A stretch of DNA of 64,000 bases from Acephala macrosclerotiorum (lineage: Eukaryota; Ascomycota; Leotiomycetes; Helotiales; Mollisiaceae), in NCBI GenBank assembly GCA_014904845.1, contig MU119206.1:62001-126000 (forward strand). The letters are read 5' to 3'. The notes beneath the pieces were generated by a model. It was not told the origin of the DNA, did not search any database, and saw only the letters and a program-made list of their open reading frames with translations. Below, piece after piece: positions 1-10,357 of this stretch. A program made the translations under genes and the position numbers. Within the stretch, counting starts at the first letter, position 1. Each line of letters starts with the position of its first letter.

Positions 1-1736
1 TTCTATTGTGGACTTTCGAGTTCCTTCTGCACGCGACAGTGCATACCCCAGAAAGTCTCATATGGCCGACGGGAAAGACACGTCTCTCATCCCCTATTAT
101 TATCGATTTTTTATCATCGAATCTTTTGTTTAGAATAGCCAGCAGGTAGACAGTCTGCATAATATTTGCGATCTGCTTAGTACCATGCATCACGATCTCT
201 TAAGTTCATCCAAGTCTTCGATAAGCTTGTTCAGCCTGAGATCTAATGCCGAACCATTAGCTAGCCTAGCTTACGTTCTAGTAGAATTCCACGTTTTTCA
301 TGTCAAGCTGTAAGATCGATGGCTCTCTTGCGAATGGTGTTTATCACGTCGTCTGGTCTCAGGATGGTGTTTATTTGTCGCAAATGCGAGCGAAGTACTT
401 TTGATCTAGTGATCTGCCCAGTCTGTCCAGCTTTCCGAATATGTAGTGTGCAATCAGCATGTCTCGAACCCGCCAAGGCCGATTCTGCTCGTGGTGCTTT
501 TCATTTCAATTTAGGGGCGCGGCTCTTTCTACTAGCCTTTCTCGCCTTGTTGAGGGTTTGTCTCTGTTAAAGAAGCCTATTTTTATTTTGGAAGTCAGTT
601 GGTTTTATCACGTCCTAAGATTGCAATGTGAATTGCGACGATGTTATCGTCATAATCAACCAGGCAGATTTCAAAGACGACTCGTAGGGATATGGCACTC
701 TGTTCCTCTTCAACGTAAGCCCCTTCCACCGTCTAAAGCAGAAACTAATCGGTCTAAAGACTCGATCTATTCTGTGGAATCACTAGCCGGCTTTCTATCC
801 ATCGCCAGCAGGCTGCAACTAGATTGAGTAGCAGATTGGACTCGGGCGACAGGTCTTTTGCTTAGCAGCCACAATCTCATCTACGAAGGAGCACCCTCGG
901 AATTATCAAGAGGAGCAAGAGTAGGGATAGATTTTAGGTTGCTATTAGTGAGCTACTTGCGTTGAGTTGTGGATAATGCTACTTCTCAGACCGCAAGAAT
1001 GAGTGGCGGCAGGCTGTGAAAATTTGGAGTGATGTATCCTAGGGGCAAAAACATACAGAGATGGTCGAGGTTCAGGCTGGCGGCCGCTCAAATGGTATCA
1101 TGTTGAGCATACATGTGGTGCGAATTTATGAATTTCCTGTTCTTGTGCCAAAAGAACATAGTTCAGCCATAGAGGTCCTATTCTTTCACGGATGTTTTAG
1201 AAAAAGGGTAAAAGGGGCAGTTTGCCGAGCCAGTGATGTCACACCACCTGACTCGTTTGTCTCTTCTTCCAGCGAAATCGTAACATGCAGTTACCAACTT
1301 TCGACTCGAATGCAGCAACATTCAACAAAGTCAAAGTCCACCTCTTGGCATTCTTCAAGAGAAGTGGCGAAACCACGTTATCAACGATACTTCCTCCTGG
1401 TTAGCTTCTATTTTTATTTTTAAAGCTAGAGCGATTGGTGCCGGATCCGCAAGTCTCTTCCGAAAGCTGTTCTAGATCGCACTTGTCGATTAGAACGCGT
1501 CAGAACCGAATTCCGTAGCCCAAAATCTTGACCTGTCTAAAACAACTCGACATCGCGAACACATAAATAATTGTCTGAGTTTATGATCTCGTGCTGTATC
1601 ACCACATCCGCATGTGCATGTAGCCAACCGAGACGCACTCGACCGGGAGGCGTTACAGGGGACTCAAGGAGAATTCTCGAACGGTTGCCGGGATACGGCG
1701 CGGTACGACGACAAAGTCCACAATTTACACGCAAGC
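1..1736. other. intergenic, nothing recognised
   Basis: No reading frame here resembles a known family, and I found no splice-linked chain of open segments. A short word (atggtgtttat) occurs twice near 332 and 364, probably by chance. The last few hundred bases presumably hold the promoter and 5' leader of the glycosyltransferase that follows. Confidence 0.5.
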
Positions 1737-3784
1737 ATGTCACAAAATCAACATGCAAGTCGACACTCGAGTTCGAGCACACAATCACAGTACCACCACT
1801 TTCGTCCCAACTCCAACCAATTTTTTCTGCGAGATCATGACGATTCAAAACTACCCTCTATCAACACGATTTTGATGCGAGCGAAGAGAAGAATGCGCTC
1901 ACGTCAATTCTTGGTGCTATTTGCCCTTCTTATATTCGCTAGTTTCTCGATATTCTATCTGCGAACCCCTCCTTTGCCACCAGGCACAGACGAATTCAAT
2001 CCTCCGATTTCGATACCTACAAAGCCCCAGGTTTCGTCCCTAGGAAAGCCTGCAGTTGAAGAACAGAAGCCGCAGCCGCCAAAGTTGGGTAGTGGACACC
2101 CAATATGGCAGCTTGTGAAGAATGCAGAGCAGGATTTCGAGAAAGAGTTAGAAGGGCAATCGAAGACCCTTGAACAGGCAGTTGCAGAATATAAAAGACG
2201 ATATGGCATACCCCCACCTCCAAATTTCGACAAGTGGTGGGATTTCGCCAAAGAGAGGGGTGTGCAGATGATTGACGAGTACGATTCCATCTACCACTCC
2301 CTGACCCCGTTCTGGGGCCTCAAACCTTCGACAATACGAGCGCGAGCACGAGAAGCATTGGGCTTCGATGGGAATAATTTAATTGGTGCATTGATCAGGA
2401 ATGGCGAGGTCAAGAAGATTAATGGTGGGAGGGAATGGCAGGAAAAAGCTACAAAGGGCATGATGGCGAAATTCATACAATATCTGCCAGACATGGATCT
2501 ATGCTTCAATATACACGACGAACCCCGTGTGGTCGTGCCGTCTGATGACCTCTCGAGATTGGTGTCATTGGCAAGGGATGTGAGGATGCCAGCAGCAAAT
2601 GCTGTCGAGAAGCCGAGGAATTCATGGTCCCCCAAACCATCTGATCTCAGCGACGGGTTGCGCTTCGAAGACGTCAAAACTACACGTTTCAACGAGTTCG
2701 CACATCAGTCTACATGGACACATTCGAGAATGTCTTGTCCACCAGACAGTCCCTCGAGGAATCTCGAAGATGGTCCCAAAGAAGACAATTTCGACAACTA
2801 CGCAGTTGGCGAGCTAGGATTCGTCTACAACCAGACTGCATTCTCCGACATCTGCCAATCGCCCTCTTTCAGCGAGAGCTACGGATTCTTTGAACGACCA
2901 AACGCCTACAACATCGTCCACGACCTATTCCCAATCTTCTCACAATCGAAGATCTCTTCCTACAACGATATCGTATACCCCTCACCATGGTACTGGTATG
3001 GAAAGGTGCCCTATAGCGACAGCGATGACATGCTATGGAACGAAAAGGAAGACAAAATATACTGGCGCGGCTCAACCACGGGAGGATTCAGTCGCGACGG
3101 AGGCTGGAGACACCAACACCGCCAACATCTCGTGCAAAAAGTCAACGCCCTCGATAACGCCAAAATACTCATCAACCGAGGTGTCGAAACATCAGAAGAC
3201 TGGCAAGTGAAGCAGGTTCCTCGAAGCGATTTCAAGGAGATATTCGATATCCACTTCTCATACGTTGGACAATGCGATCCGGGAGACTGCCATGCCCAAA
3301 AGGAGTTCTTCGATATCAAAGAGCAGGCTAAGCAGAAAGATGCTTGGAAGTATAAATACCTGCTCGATATTGATGGGAATGCTTTTAGTGGTCGTTTCTA
3401 TGCTTTCTTGAAGAGCCGAAGTCTGGTTTATAAACTGGCTCTTTTCAGGGAGTGGCATGAGGAGTGGTTGAAGCCATGGGTACATTTCATCCCGTTGAGC
3501 TTGAGGGGAGATGAGTGGGTTGAGGCTGTGAGATGGTTCGCGGGCGAGACTTCGGGCAAGAAGGAAGCGGAGAGGATTGCGCTTCAGGGAAGGGATTGGG
3601 CGGATAAGGTGTTACGGAATGAAGACATGGAAGTCTGGTTCTTCAGGTTACTGCTTGAGTACGTCCCTTTTCTCCCATCTCCTCTTTGTTCTCTTTTCCT
3701 TTCCCGTCCAAAGACTAACAATGCCTCAGATACGGTAGACTGGTAGACGACGACCGCGAAACGATAGGTTACACAGGCGCATGA
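1737..3784 (+). CDS. CAP10-like glycosyltransferase (GT90 family)
   Basis: Two exons, 1737-3658 and 3730-3784, encoding 658 residues. The 71-nt intron has a GTACGT donor and a CTCAG acceptor and restores the C-terminus ending in DRETIGYTGA. This is a type II membrane protein: a basic, Ser/His-rich tail, one membrane anchor near residues 60-80 (QFLVLFALLIFASFSIFYL), a Pro-rich stem, then a lumenal catalytic domain. Family marks are YWRGSTTGG, then DIDGNAFSGRFYAFLKS and a WxHFIPLSL stretch, as in cryptococcal Cap10/Cxt1-type xylosyltransferases (DUF1704/CAP10). Such enzymes act in the Golgi on wall polysaccharides or glycolipids, but the substrate here is unknown. An in-frame ATG at 1614 would add 41 residues without domain character, so I prefer the ATG at 1737. 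It is not part of any visible cluster. Confidence 0.9.
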
Positions 3785-4332
3785 AATTAAACGAAGGGCT
3801 AGGAGTGTATATATGGAGTAACGACGAACGATACATTGTACAAATACAAGGCGCTATAGATTCACGACTGGTTGCATGGCTCTCTATTAGAAGACACGGG
3901 AATAGAAAGAGACCTGGCGTTGGAGGTTGCAACTTGCTGCTGTGCATTATGGCAGCATTGTATGCATTGGACATAATATACCCAGAAGAGCAAACGAATT
4001 TCAAAATAATCATCAACTAAACCCTCCTTATTTTTCTCAAAATATTCAAGTCTGAGTGCGACAATCGAGTAAATGCAAATGTCTAAGTTACCTGGGACCT
4101 CCGTCGAATCCCTCCTACTGCGTCTCCGCTTCAGCCTCCACTTCTGCCCGAACGTGCTAGAGTTCCTGGGAGATTGAAACTTCTATAATTCAGTTAATTT
4201 TAAGCTCTCATAACTTCCAACTCTGATTTCCTGCCGTACTTTCAAAGTGCTTCCAAGTAATGGACTTTCAAGATTGTAATGAGCCGAAGTTGTGCTACAA
4301 TCCTCACAACCCCTTTGCTTCAAGCCCTCAAA
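3785..4332. other. intergenic between GT90 gene and pseudogene
   Basis: It holds the 3' flank of the glycosyltransferase gene and the degraded 3' side of the transcription-factor pseudogene on the other strand. I could not find the usual C-terminal half of that family here, so the relic may be truncated as well as broken. Confidence 0.4.
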
Positions 4333-5582
4333 TCAACACCTGCAAATCTCCATCGCCTCCACCCAAATGATCCTCCCACCCTCCCCAAACACACATCTCG
4401 TCCACAAAAGCCCCTCGAGCTTGATGTTACCAAGTCCTCCTTTCAAATCTACCAACTTTTTAATTGCACTTGTGTACACCTCGACAAGCTTCGAGTTCCC
4501 ATAAACATTCAGCCAATGCAAACTTCTCAAAGGAGAATTAAACGGACTCAAATCCCCTTGCGAGCGTTAGTTCTCATTCTCGTGAGCTGCGAGAATAAGT
4601 GCAGCAAGTATAACCTCGTCAAGCAACATATCCTTAGCATCATTCAAAGCTAGCTTAAGCGGCCTTATAGCGGCTAGTTTATGTGGGAGAACGGCTGGAA
4701 CACTCGGTTGAAGCTCATGAGTTCGGAGATAGTTGAGATGAATTGAGTTTGCAAAGATGACGGTGTGGAATAGGAAGGGGTGTTGAAGTGTTGAAGCTAC
4801 CCATACTTGCGGCATATTGGAGTCGGGGAGTAGGCCTAGAATTACGTAGGAGATGGCTGCGCGCAATGTTGCTTTGGAATGGGGAATGTATGTTTGGAGG
4901 GAGGCTTAACGTGGCCCATTATCTCGTGTAGATAGGGAGTGCATTGATGCTTTGGATAGTTCGAGAAGGGGTCGATTTTTCCCTGCCCGAGATTGGTCAA
5001 GCTATTGGACCGGAGAACTTTCTGTTGCAGTGCCAGCATTCTTTTATTGCTCCTAGTCGTATCTTGAAGCAGGTATTCGAGTTGCGATCGCCATTTAAGA
5101 GATGAGTCGCCCACTGTCTCCGGATGTTCGTTCTCTGTTGGGCTACTGTCATCTGCAAACTCCTTGACCTACGAGGAAGAGTTCATCGGATCCTTTTCTT
5201 GAGCTTTGCTTTTCCGCTTACGTTCGTGACTTGTTGATCTGCCAATCACTGTTTGCATAGGTGTCAAATCATCTTCACGGGCCCGTGACACCGATGGCAA
5301 ATCTTCGACACTGCTTGAAGCTGTGCTTGAATGTTCCCATGGAGCCAAAGCAGCATATCGTGCTTCTCTGACCTCCTCCTGCTTCAAGTGTTCCTGGTTC
5401 TGGCGGTCTCGCTTGACATGCTTCCGGACGTGCGAACGCACATCATGAGTACCGCCTTGCTTCCGCGCTGAGAATATGCCCACAGCAGTTGACTCGTTCA
5501 CGAACAAGAAACTTTGTTGTTCAAGTGATGTAGTCTTCGAAGACTCAGCAGCTGAAGGTTCAGGATCATATTCCTCAGTCAT
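4333..5582 (-). pseudogene. broken fungal-specific transcription-factor-like gene (Fungal_trans_2 type)
   Basis: Start ATG at 5582. The N-terminus has the hallmark of this family: an FVNE segment followed by a VRSHVRKHVKR basic stretch. Downstream come GKIDPFSNYP, then PHKLAAIRPLKLALNDAKDM with DEVILAALILAAHE, then PFNSPLRSLHWLNVYG with GGLGNIKLEGL, all in the order expected of the family. The frame is broken at least three times: a TAG at 5169-5171 with identical frame either side, a frameshift near 4905 (HEIMGH is in one frame and SKATLRAAISYV in another), and a TAA at 4567-4569 before RSQGDLSPFNS. No GT-AG pair explains these interruptions. The usual C-terminal half is not visible. I infer a recently inactivated gene, because conserved motifs are still readable. 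Confidence 0.75.
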
Positions 5583-5602
5583 GGTCGAGTAGAACATCAA
5601 AA

Positions 5603-6151
5603 TTAGGACAATGAAACTCTGGCCAGATCATCTTCGACAGGTCTTGGTGTGGATATGTTCTTGTTAAAAGAGAGTGAAACTTTCCTTCCATCCAATGAAT
5701 GTCGACGTCTGCATTCGGCAATGAATCGCCTGAGTGGAGACAGCAACAGGGTTTGATCAACCGCGTGGCCTACTGAGATTCCTCTGCACCGCTCGAACAC
5801 GCACTCGTTGTTCAGAAGCCTATTGTGCATTGAAATATGATCTATAATATGAGCCGTGTAGGAGTCTGGGAAGGTTGACACTTCAAAAGCTCGTCTGGCC
5901 GCTGAAGCCACATCTGCACTGTAGCAGTGATAAGGATACTAAGACCCTGAAAGCTTTCTGTAGGGTAGCTGGCGGTAGCTTCCGGCAACGATGAGACGCC
6001 AATTCCCTCTTCGTCTTCAGACAAGACCAGATACTTGACATGACTTGCGCCACTTGGGTCTTGGAGTAGTTTGCAGAGGATACTGGGTTTGGAGTTGTGG
6101 TTGGCCACGAGGCGTTCTGAAAGGCTTTCAAGAGATAGGTTTTCGTGAGAC
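5603..6151 (-). pseudogene. unrecognised relic, possibly F-box/LRR related
   Basis: Two open segments in different frames (about 5860-6151 and 5603-5911) read like parts of one protein. The first begins MSHENLSLESLSERL and contains SKPSILCKLLQDP and ASHVKYLVLSEDE. The latter faintly resembles the RPDLARHVKNVIL stretch of the F-box genes at 57-62 kb. No clean splice pair joins them and neither has a defined domain. It could be a small real gene with an intron I cannot place. Low confidence. Confidence 0.3.
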
Positions 6152-6243
6152 ATTTTGCCTTTAGGGTAACACAGGTGATAGGTGATGTTGTGGATAAAAT
6201 CGCAAACGCGAAAGGTGGGCGAACTCCCGTAGCTAGCAAGCAA

Positions 6244-6629
6244 GTCTAGGCCTAATTAGGAACACACGTGACTTTTGCAAAGTTCTGTTAGCCTTGAAGT
6301 TGATGGGTAAAAGAAGCTGTAGTTTAATTATGGAGGAGAGTATCCTTTGGTCATGCTGATAAGGCCGTACCTACCTATAATGCTCTAGAAACTTTTCACG
6401 CAGTCACATATCCTTTCTGCCGGCCATCCTCGGACAGCAGTTCAGAAACAGTTTCCTAGAAAGTAACAACGCTTCAGATTCATCCGCCAGACTGTGGCTC
6501 AGAGACTATGCTATGCAGAAAAGGACATGCCCGTTCACCAACATCCTTCATCAATCATCATCATAAATTCGTTTCCATGATCGCCAAAAGTCCAGTGCCT
6601 CTACCGATATCATAATATCCACAAAAATT
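6244..6629. other. intergenic, nothing recognised
   Basis: AT-rich spacer between the relic (its upstream side) and the 3' end of the RING/SH3 gene, presumably carrying the 3' UTR of the latter. No feature seen. Confidence 0.5.
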
Positions 6630-9600
6630 TCACATGTTCGTGTCCAATGTTTCAACATATGGCGCAGGGAACAAACCCCTTTTCCCCATATATGTCCCAT
6701 GCCACCAATCATCATTGACGTTCTTGCACTCGTTGACTTCTGCTCCCCTGGGGAACATCAACTCATCGTCTGCATTCGGAGTAGGCCACCACGGCCAAAT
6801 TGCAACGGCTAGCGTGCCCACGCCTCCATCTGGTGGGAATGTCGAGTCAATGGTTAGATCTGGCGAAATTGTAGGAGCAGTCTTCATGACGTCCTTTGTG
6901 ACAAGTCTGACATGAGTGTCGTCGCCTCGGATATGAATGCCATCTCCCCAGGTCCATTTCTGAAGTTCCGCGCCAGAGTGATCTGTGTGCGCATATTGTT
7001 GCTCGGACAATCCTCGACCACCAACCAGATCTTGCACAATGACTCGACGTTGCCCACCACGACTGTCTTCGAAGCCAACTATGACCATTCGATGGCCTTG
7101 CAAACAGCGGCGCCACCCATTCTGACCATTTTCCACGCTGATCCTCCGAGCAGAAACAAGCTTTGGATAGCACGTTGTGCAAATATCGTAATCGCCTGGT
7201 AAAGTATTTGGTACGTTGCTTACGCAAGAATAGCAATGATAGCGGCTCTGAGATGGTTGAATGGGGTAGTGACAGTTATCACATTTGGTCGAAAAAGTGA
7301 GAGGTTTGAAAGGTCCGATGTCCATCACACCAGGGCCAGTGAGAATCGATGCTGAAGCTGGGGTTCTCTGGTCGTGAGTCGGTGATAGAGGCGGAGTGTT
7401 GGTCTCGGCTGGCTTGTATGTGAGCGGCAGCAATGGATGTGTGCAAGACTTGCCCTGATTGACGCAGATATTGCAAAAGCCCCAATCGCCCTCGTTGCAA
7501 AGATCGCATCGCCAATAGCATTCATTCGTCCACGCCAAACAACTTGCACAAAAGGTTCCACTTTGAAGCCGTTTCTGTGGATCATCCGTTGTAAGAGTCC
7601 TCCTGCCATCAGCACCACCGGGAATAGTTCTCGGCGGCAGATATCGACTGCCAGTAAGCATATGAGGTCGTTCGATATGCTCTCCTCCTTGGCTCAGCTT
7701 CTCCCATTTCGCCCATGCAGCTTTGCCGAAACCGAACCAATATAGACATCCTGCCCCGGATCTGTAACATGATAGGCAGATATTCCAGTTACCATTATGG
7801 CAGATACCGCAGTTATAATGCAGTTCATACTCGATGTGAGGTTTCGCGCATCGATTGCAAGTTATAGACGGCTCAGGATAAAATTGTGGTCGATTTCTTG
7901 ACGCAACTGACCCAGAAGAGCTTGGCCTTGAGCCACTGGATAAAGCATGTGCACGATCAGAGAGCGACCCGCTGTGTTGAGGACCTCGTGGAGACAAAGG
8001 GGCCGAGATCAAGGATTGATCTGCAACAGAGGATGGAATTGCCAATGGACCTGCAGCCGGAACAAAAATGTTCTCAGGTGGAGCACGAGTCCATCGTTCT
8101 GTCCTAGTTGTGGAGGATGAGGAATCTTCCATTCTTGCGGTTGAACGCAATCTCGGGCTTGAATTTGATGAAGCTCGTGACCGAGACCGAGGGGCAGAGA
8201 CAGGCAGTTCGCCAGCTTGAGCAACAATTGGATCTGTGGTACTCCTGGTCGATGCTGACACCGCGGGCCGGGTTGATGTGAAGTTCGCGGACTGTGGTCT
8301 GTTACTCAGATCCGTCTGCGACCTGGCTGCTGGCCTTGCCTGAGCCTCCGCCACTGGCGTGGGTGTTGTCGCACTTCGACTACTACTGCTGGTCCGCCGC
8401 CTCCTATGTCTTCCTTCGTCTCCAGATTGTATCTCAAGATGGGCTGCCTGAACGGCACTCATCGATTGCGGAGGTCTGCTTGGTTGATCTTGACTGACAG
8501 AACTCGGTGATCTTGAATGTGCTCTCTGTCTTCTGGCTGAAGGCCGCACAGTATCGTCACCAGAATTCTCTCGTGAATCAGGGGCCGATGAGTGAGTCCG
8601 CCTCCTTCTTTGCTCACCACCAACGGCGCCAGCAGTGCTAATGGAACTCACGGCACTCACACCACTCGTAGCACTCGTGTTACTCCTCCTTGCTGGTTCT
8701 TGTCTAGCCCGCTCACTCTGCCGTCTCCGGAAAGCTTCAGCTATCCTCTCACTGATCTGGTCTTGCTCACCAACGTCAATGTTCTCCAAGTCTATGCCGT
8801 CAAGAAGTCCTTCCTCCCTAATTTGTCGTAGAATCTCTTCTTCCATCTCCCGTGAATCAACATCCGACGCACTGATGAGTGACCGTAATGATGACTGGTG
8901 TTCGATTTGCCTCGCAGCTGTGCGTGTGGATTCATCATTCCGGGACCTTCTCTCATCACTCCGCCTCCGTCGTCGATCCTCAGTAGATTCTGATTCTGGC
9001 TGTAGAGTTCCGTTGCTACCACTTCCTTGCCTCTCGGCTTCTCTGCGTCTTCGTCGCTCTCGATCCCTTTCATCCACACTTCTACCATCTCGACTAGGAT
9101 CCCTACTTCGCGGCACTCTTGTCCCTCGTGACCGACTTTCCTCCCGCCTTCTACGTTCTCGTCTTGCTTCTGGAGACTCCACACCCACTTCCCTCAGACT
9201 CAAGTCCCTGACCTCATTCATCAACCTCCTATCCGCATCTTCCACCCTTCTCTCCCTTAAAGTCTTCTCCTTCTCCTCAACTTTCAGCAGCACATTCTCT
9301 CCCGGGGTATATTTGCTCTTCAGCTCTTCCTTCTCCTCATCCGACTTTCCCTTCTCCGGACTCGCCGCCACAATCATATCCACCAGCGTCGTCACCGTCG
9401 CATTGTGCTTCGTATCCCTCACCGGCGCGCGACATGACGGGCACGTATACGGCGTCGTGCCCGCTGGCAGGGAATTCGGATTATTGCGCGCAGAAGTATG
9501 CTGCCAGCTGAACCACTCCTTTAGGCAGGAGCCACAGAACGTGTGAAGACAATCGAGCAGAGTAAGAGGTTGATAAAGGACTTCCGTACAAATCTGTTAT

Positions 9601-9789
9601 CAGAAATACAAGTATTAGCGCACAGGATATAGACCACGAGACACACCCTCGTCGAAGCACGAAAAGCTGTCATGTCGCGCAACGTTCGCTGCGGATGTCT
9701 CATGCCAATCCATCCTTCGCGTGCGGCGCAAACATTCTAGGGCATGGGACAAGACTCACCGAGCAGGTCAACTCCTTCTCCAGATCCAT
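6630..9789 (-). CDS. RING-finger protein with Cys-rich ZZ-like repeats and C-terminal SH3
   Basis: Two exons, 6630-9593 and 9760-9789, encoding 997 residues. The first exon supplies only MDLEKELTCS. The 166-nt intron (GTGAGT donor, AACAG acceptor) falls inside the RING between the first two cysteines' flanks. The RING spans about residues 9-67 (LTCSICTEVLYQPLTLLDC, CLHTFCGSCLKEW, then YTCPSCRAPV), implying ubiquitin-ligase activity. Residues about 70-560 are Arg/Ser/Glu-rich, low complexity and likely disordered. Three cysteine-rich modules follow near 590, 690 and 780, each with repeated CxxC or CxxH pairs like ZZ fingers (CNRCAKPHIEYELHYNCGIC; FCASCLAWTNECYWRCDLC; CDNCHYPI...YHCYSC). An SH3 domain occupies about 936-990 (ending KRGLFPAPYVETL). 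The role is unknown; the order suggests a scaffolded E3 ligase. Confidence 0.88.
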
Positions 9790-10357
9790 ACTTCTCTCTC
9801 CCAGGTCCAAAGCTCTGGAAAGGCCTGAAGTTTGGTGCGCGTACAGTCTTTATAAAGCTGCGAAGTGGGGTTACAGTGGCCACTTTATGGGTCTTGGTTT
9901 GGTCACGTAAGGATCATTGCTGGTGGCGCTGGGTTGATACGAACGGTGTGAGCTTTCTGCAGCCTTCTGCACGGTTGACGGAGAAATACTAAGGTTTTTT
10001 TTTTTACGAGTTGATGCAACGCTAGATAGATTAATCTTCGCCTTGCCTAACTACATTGGATTTGCGTTTTGGAGCTGAGCTGCGTCTGGTGCGTTGCCTT
10101 AAAATAGTTGAGAGCGAGGTGAGATGTGTTGGCAGGAGGAAGCAGGATTGCTTGAACTCCTAAGCATGACATGATTCGCAGATATGATTTGATTAGTTCG
10201 ATTGAATGCACGTTTACGAGAATCACTTCCGAGATGGATGATGCAAATATGCCACATTACCGCTTTTCATTATTTCCTATCATTATGGCGTCGAGAATCA
10301 TGTCCACGAAAAGAAGGCGTCTTCCTGTCTAGACCTTGCCCCCTTTGACGCCTATGT
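9790..10357. other. intergenic: promoter of RING gene, 3' flank of chitin deacetylase
   Basis: It holds the upstream region of the RING/SH3 gene (reading leftward) and the downstream flank of the chitin deacetylase. A T-run lies near 9996-10005. No other signal recognised. Confidence 0.5.

Noticed and set aside
4333..5582. Intact multi-intron transcription-factor gene
   Set aside because: Stops at 5169 and 4567 have the same frame on both sides and no GT-AG pair of usable length removes them.
8635..9546. 303-codon plus-strand open frame
   Set aside because: It is antisense to the RING/SH3 gene's Arg/Ser-rich region; such biased composition opens the opposite frame by chance.
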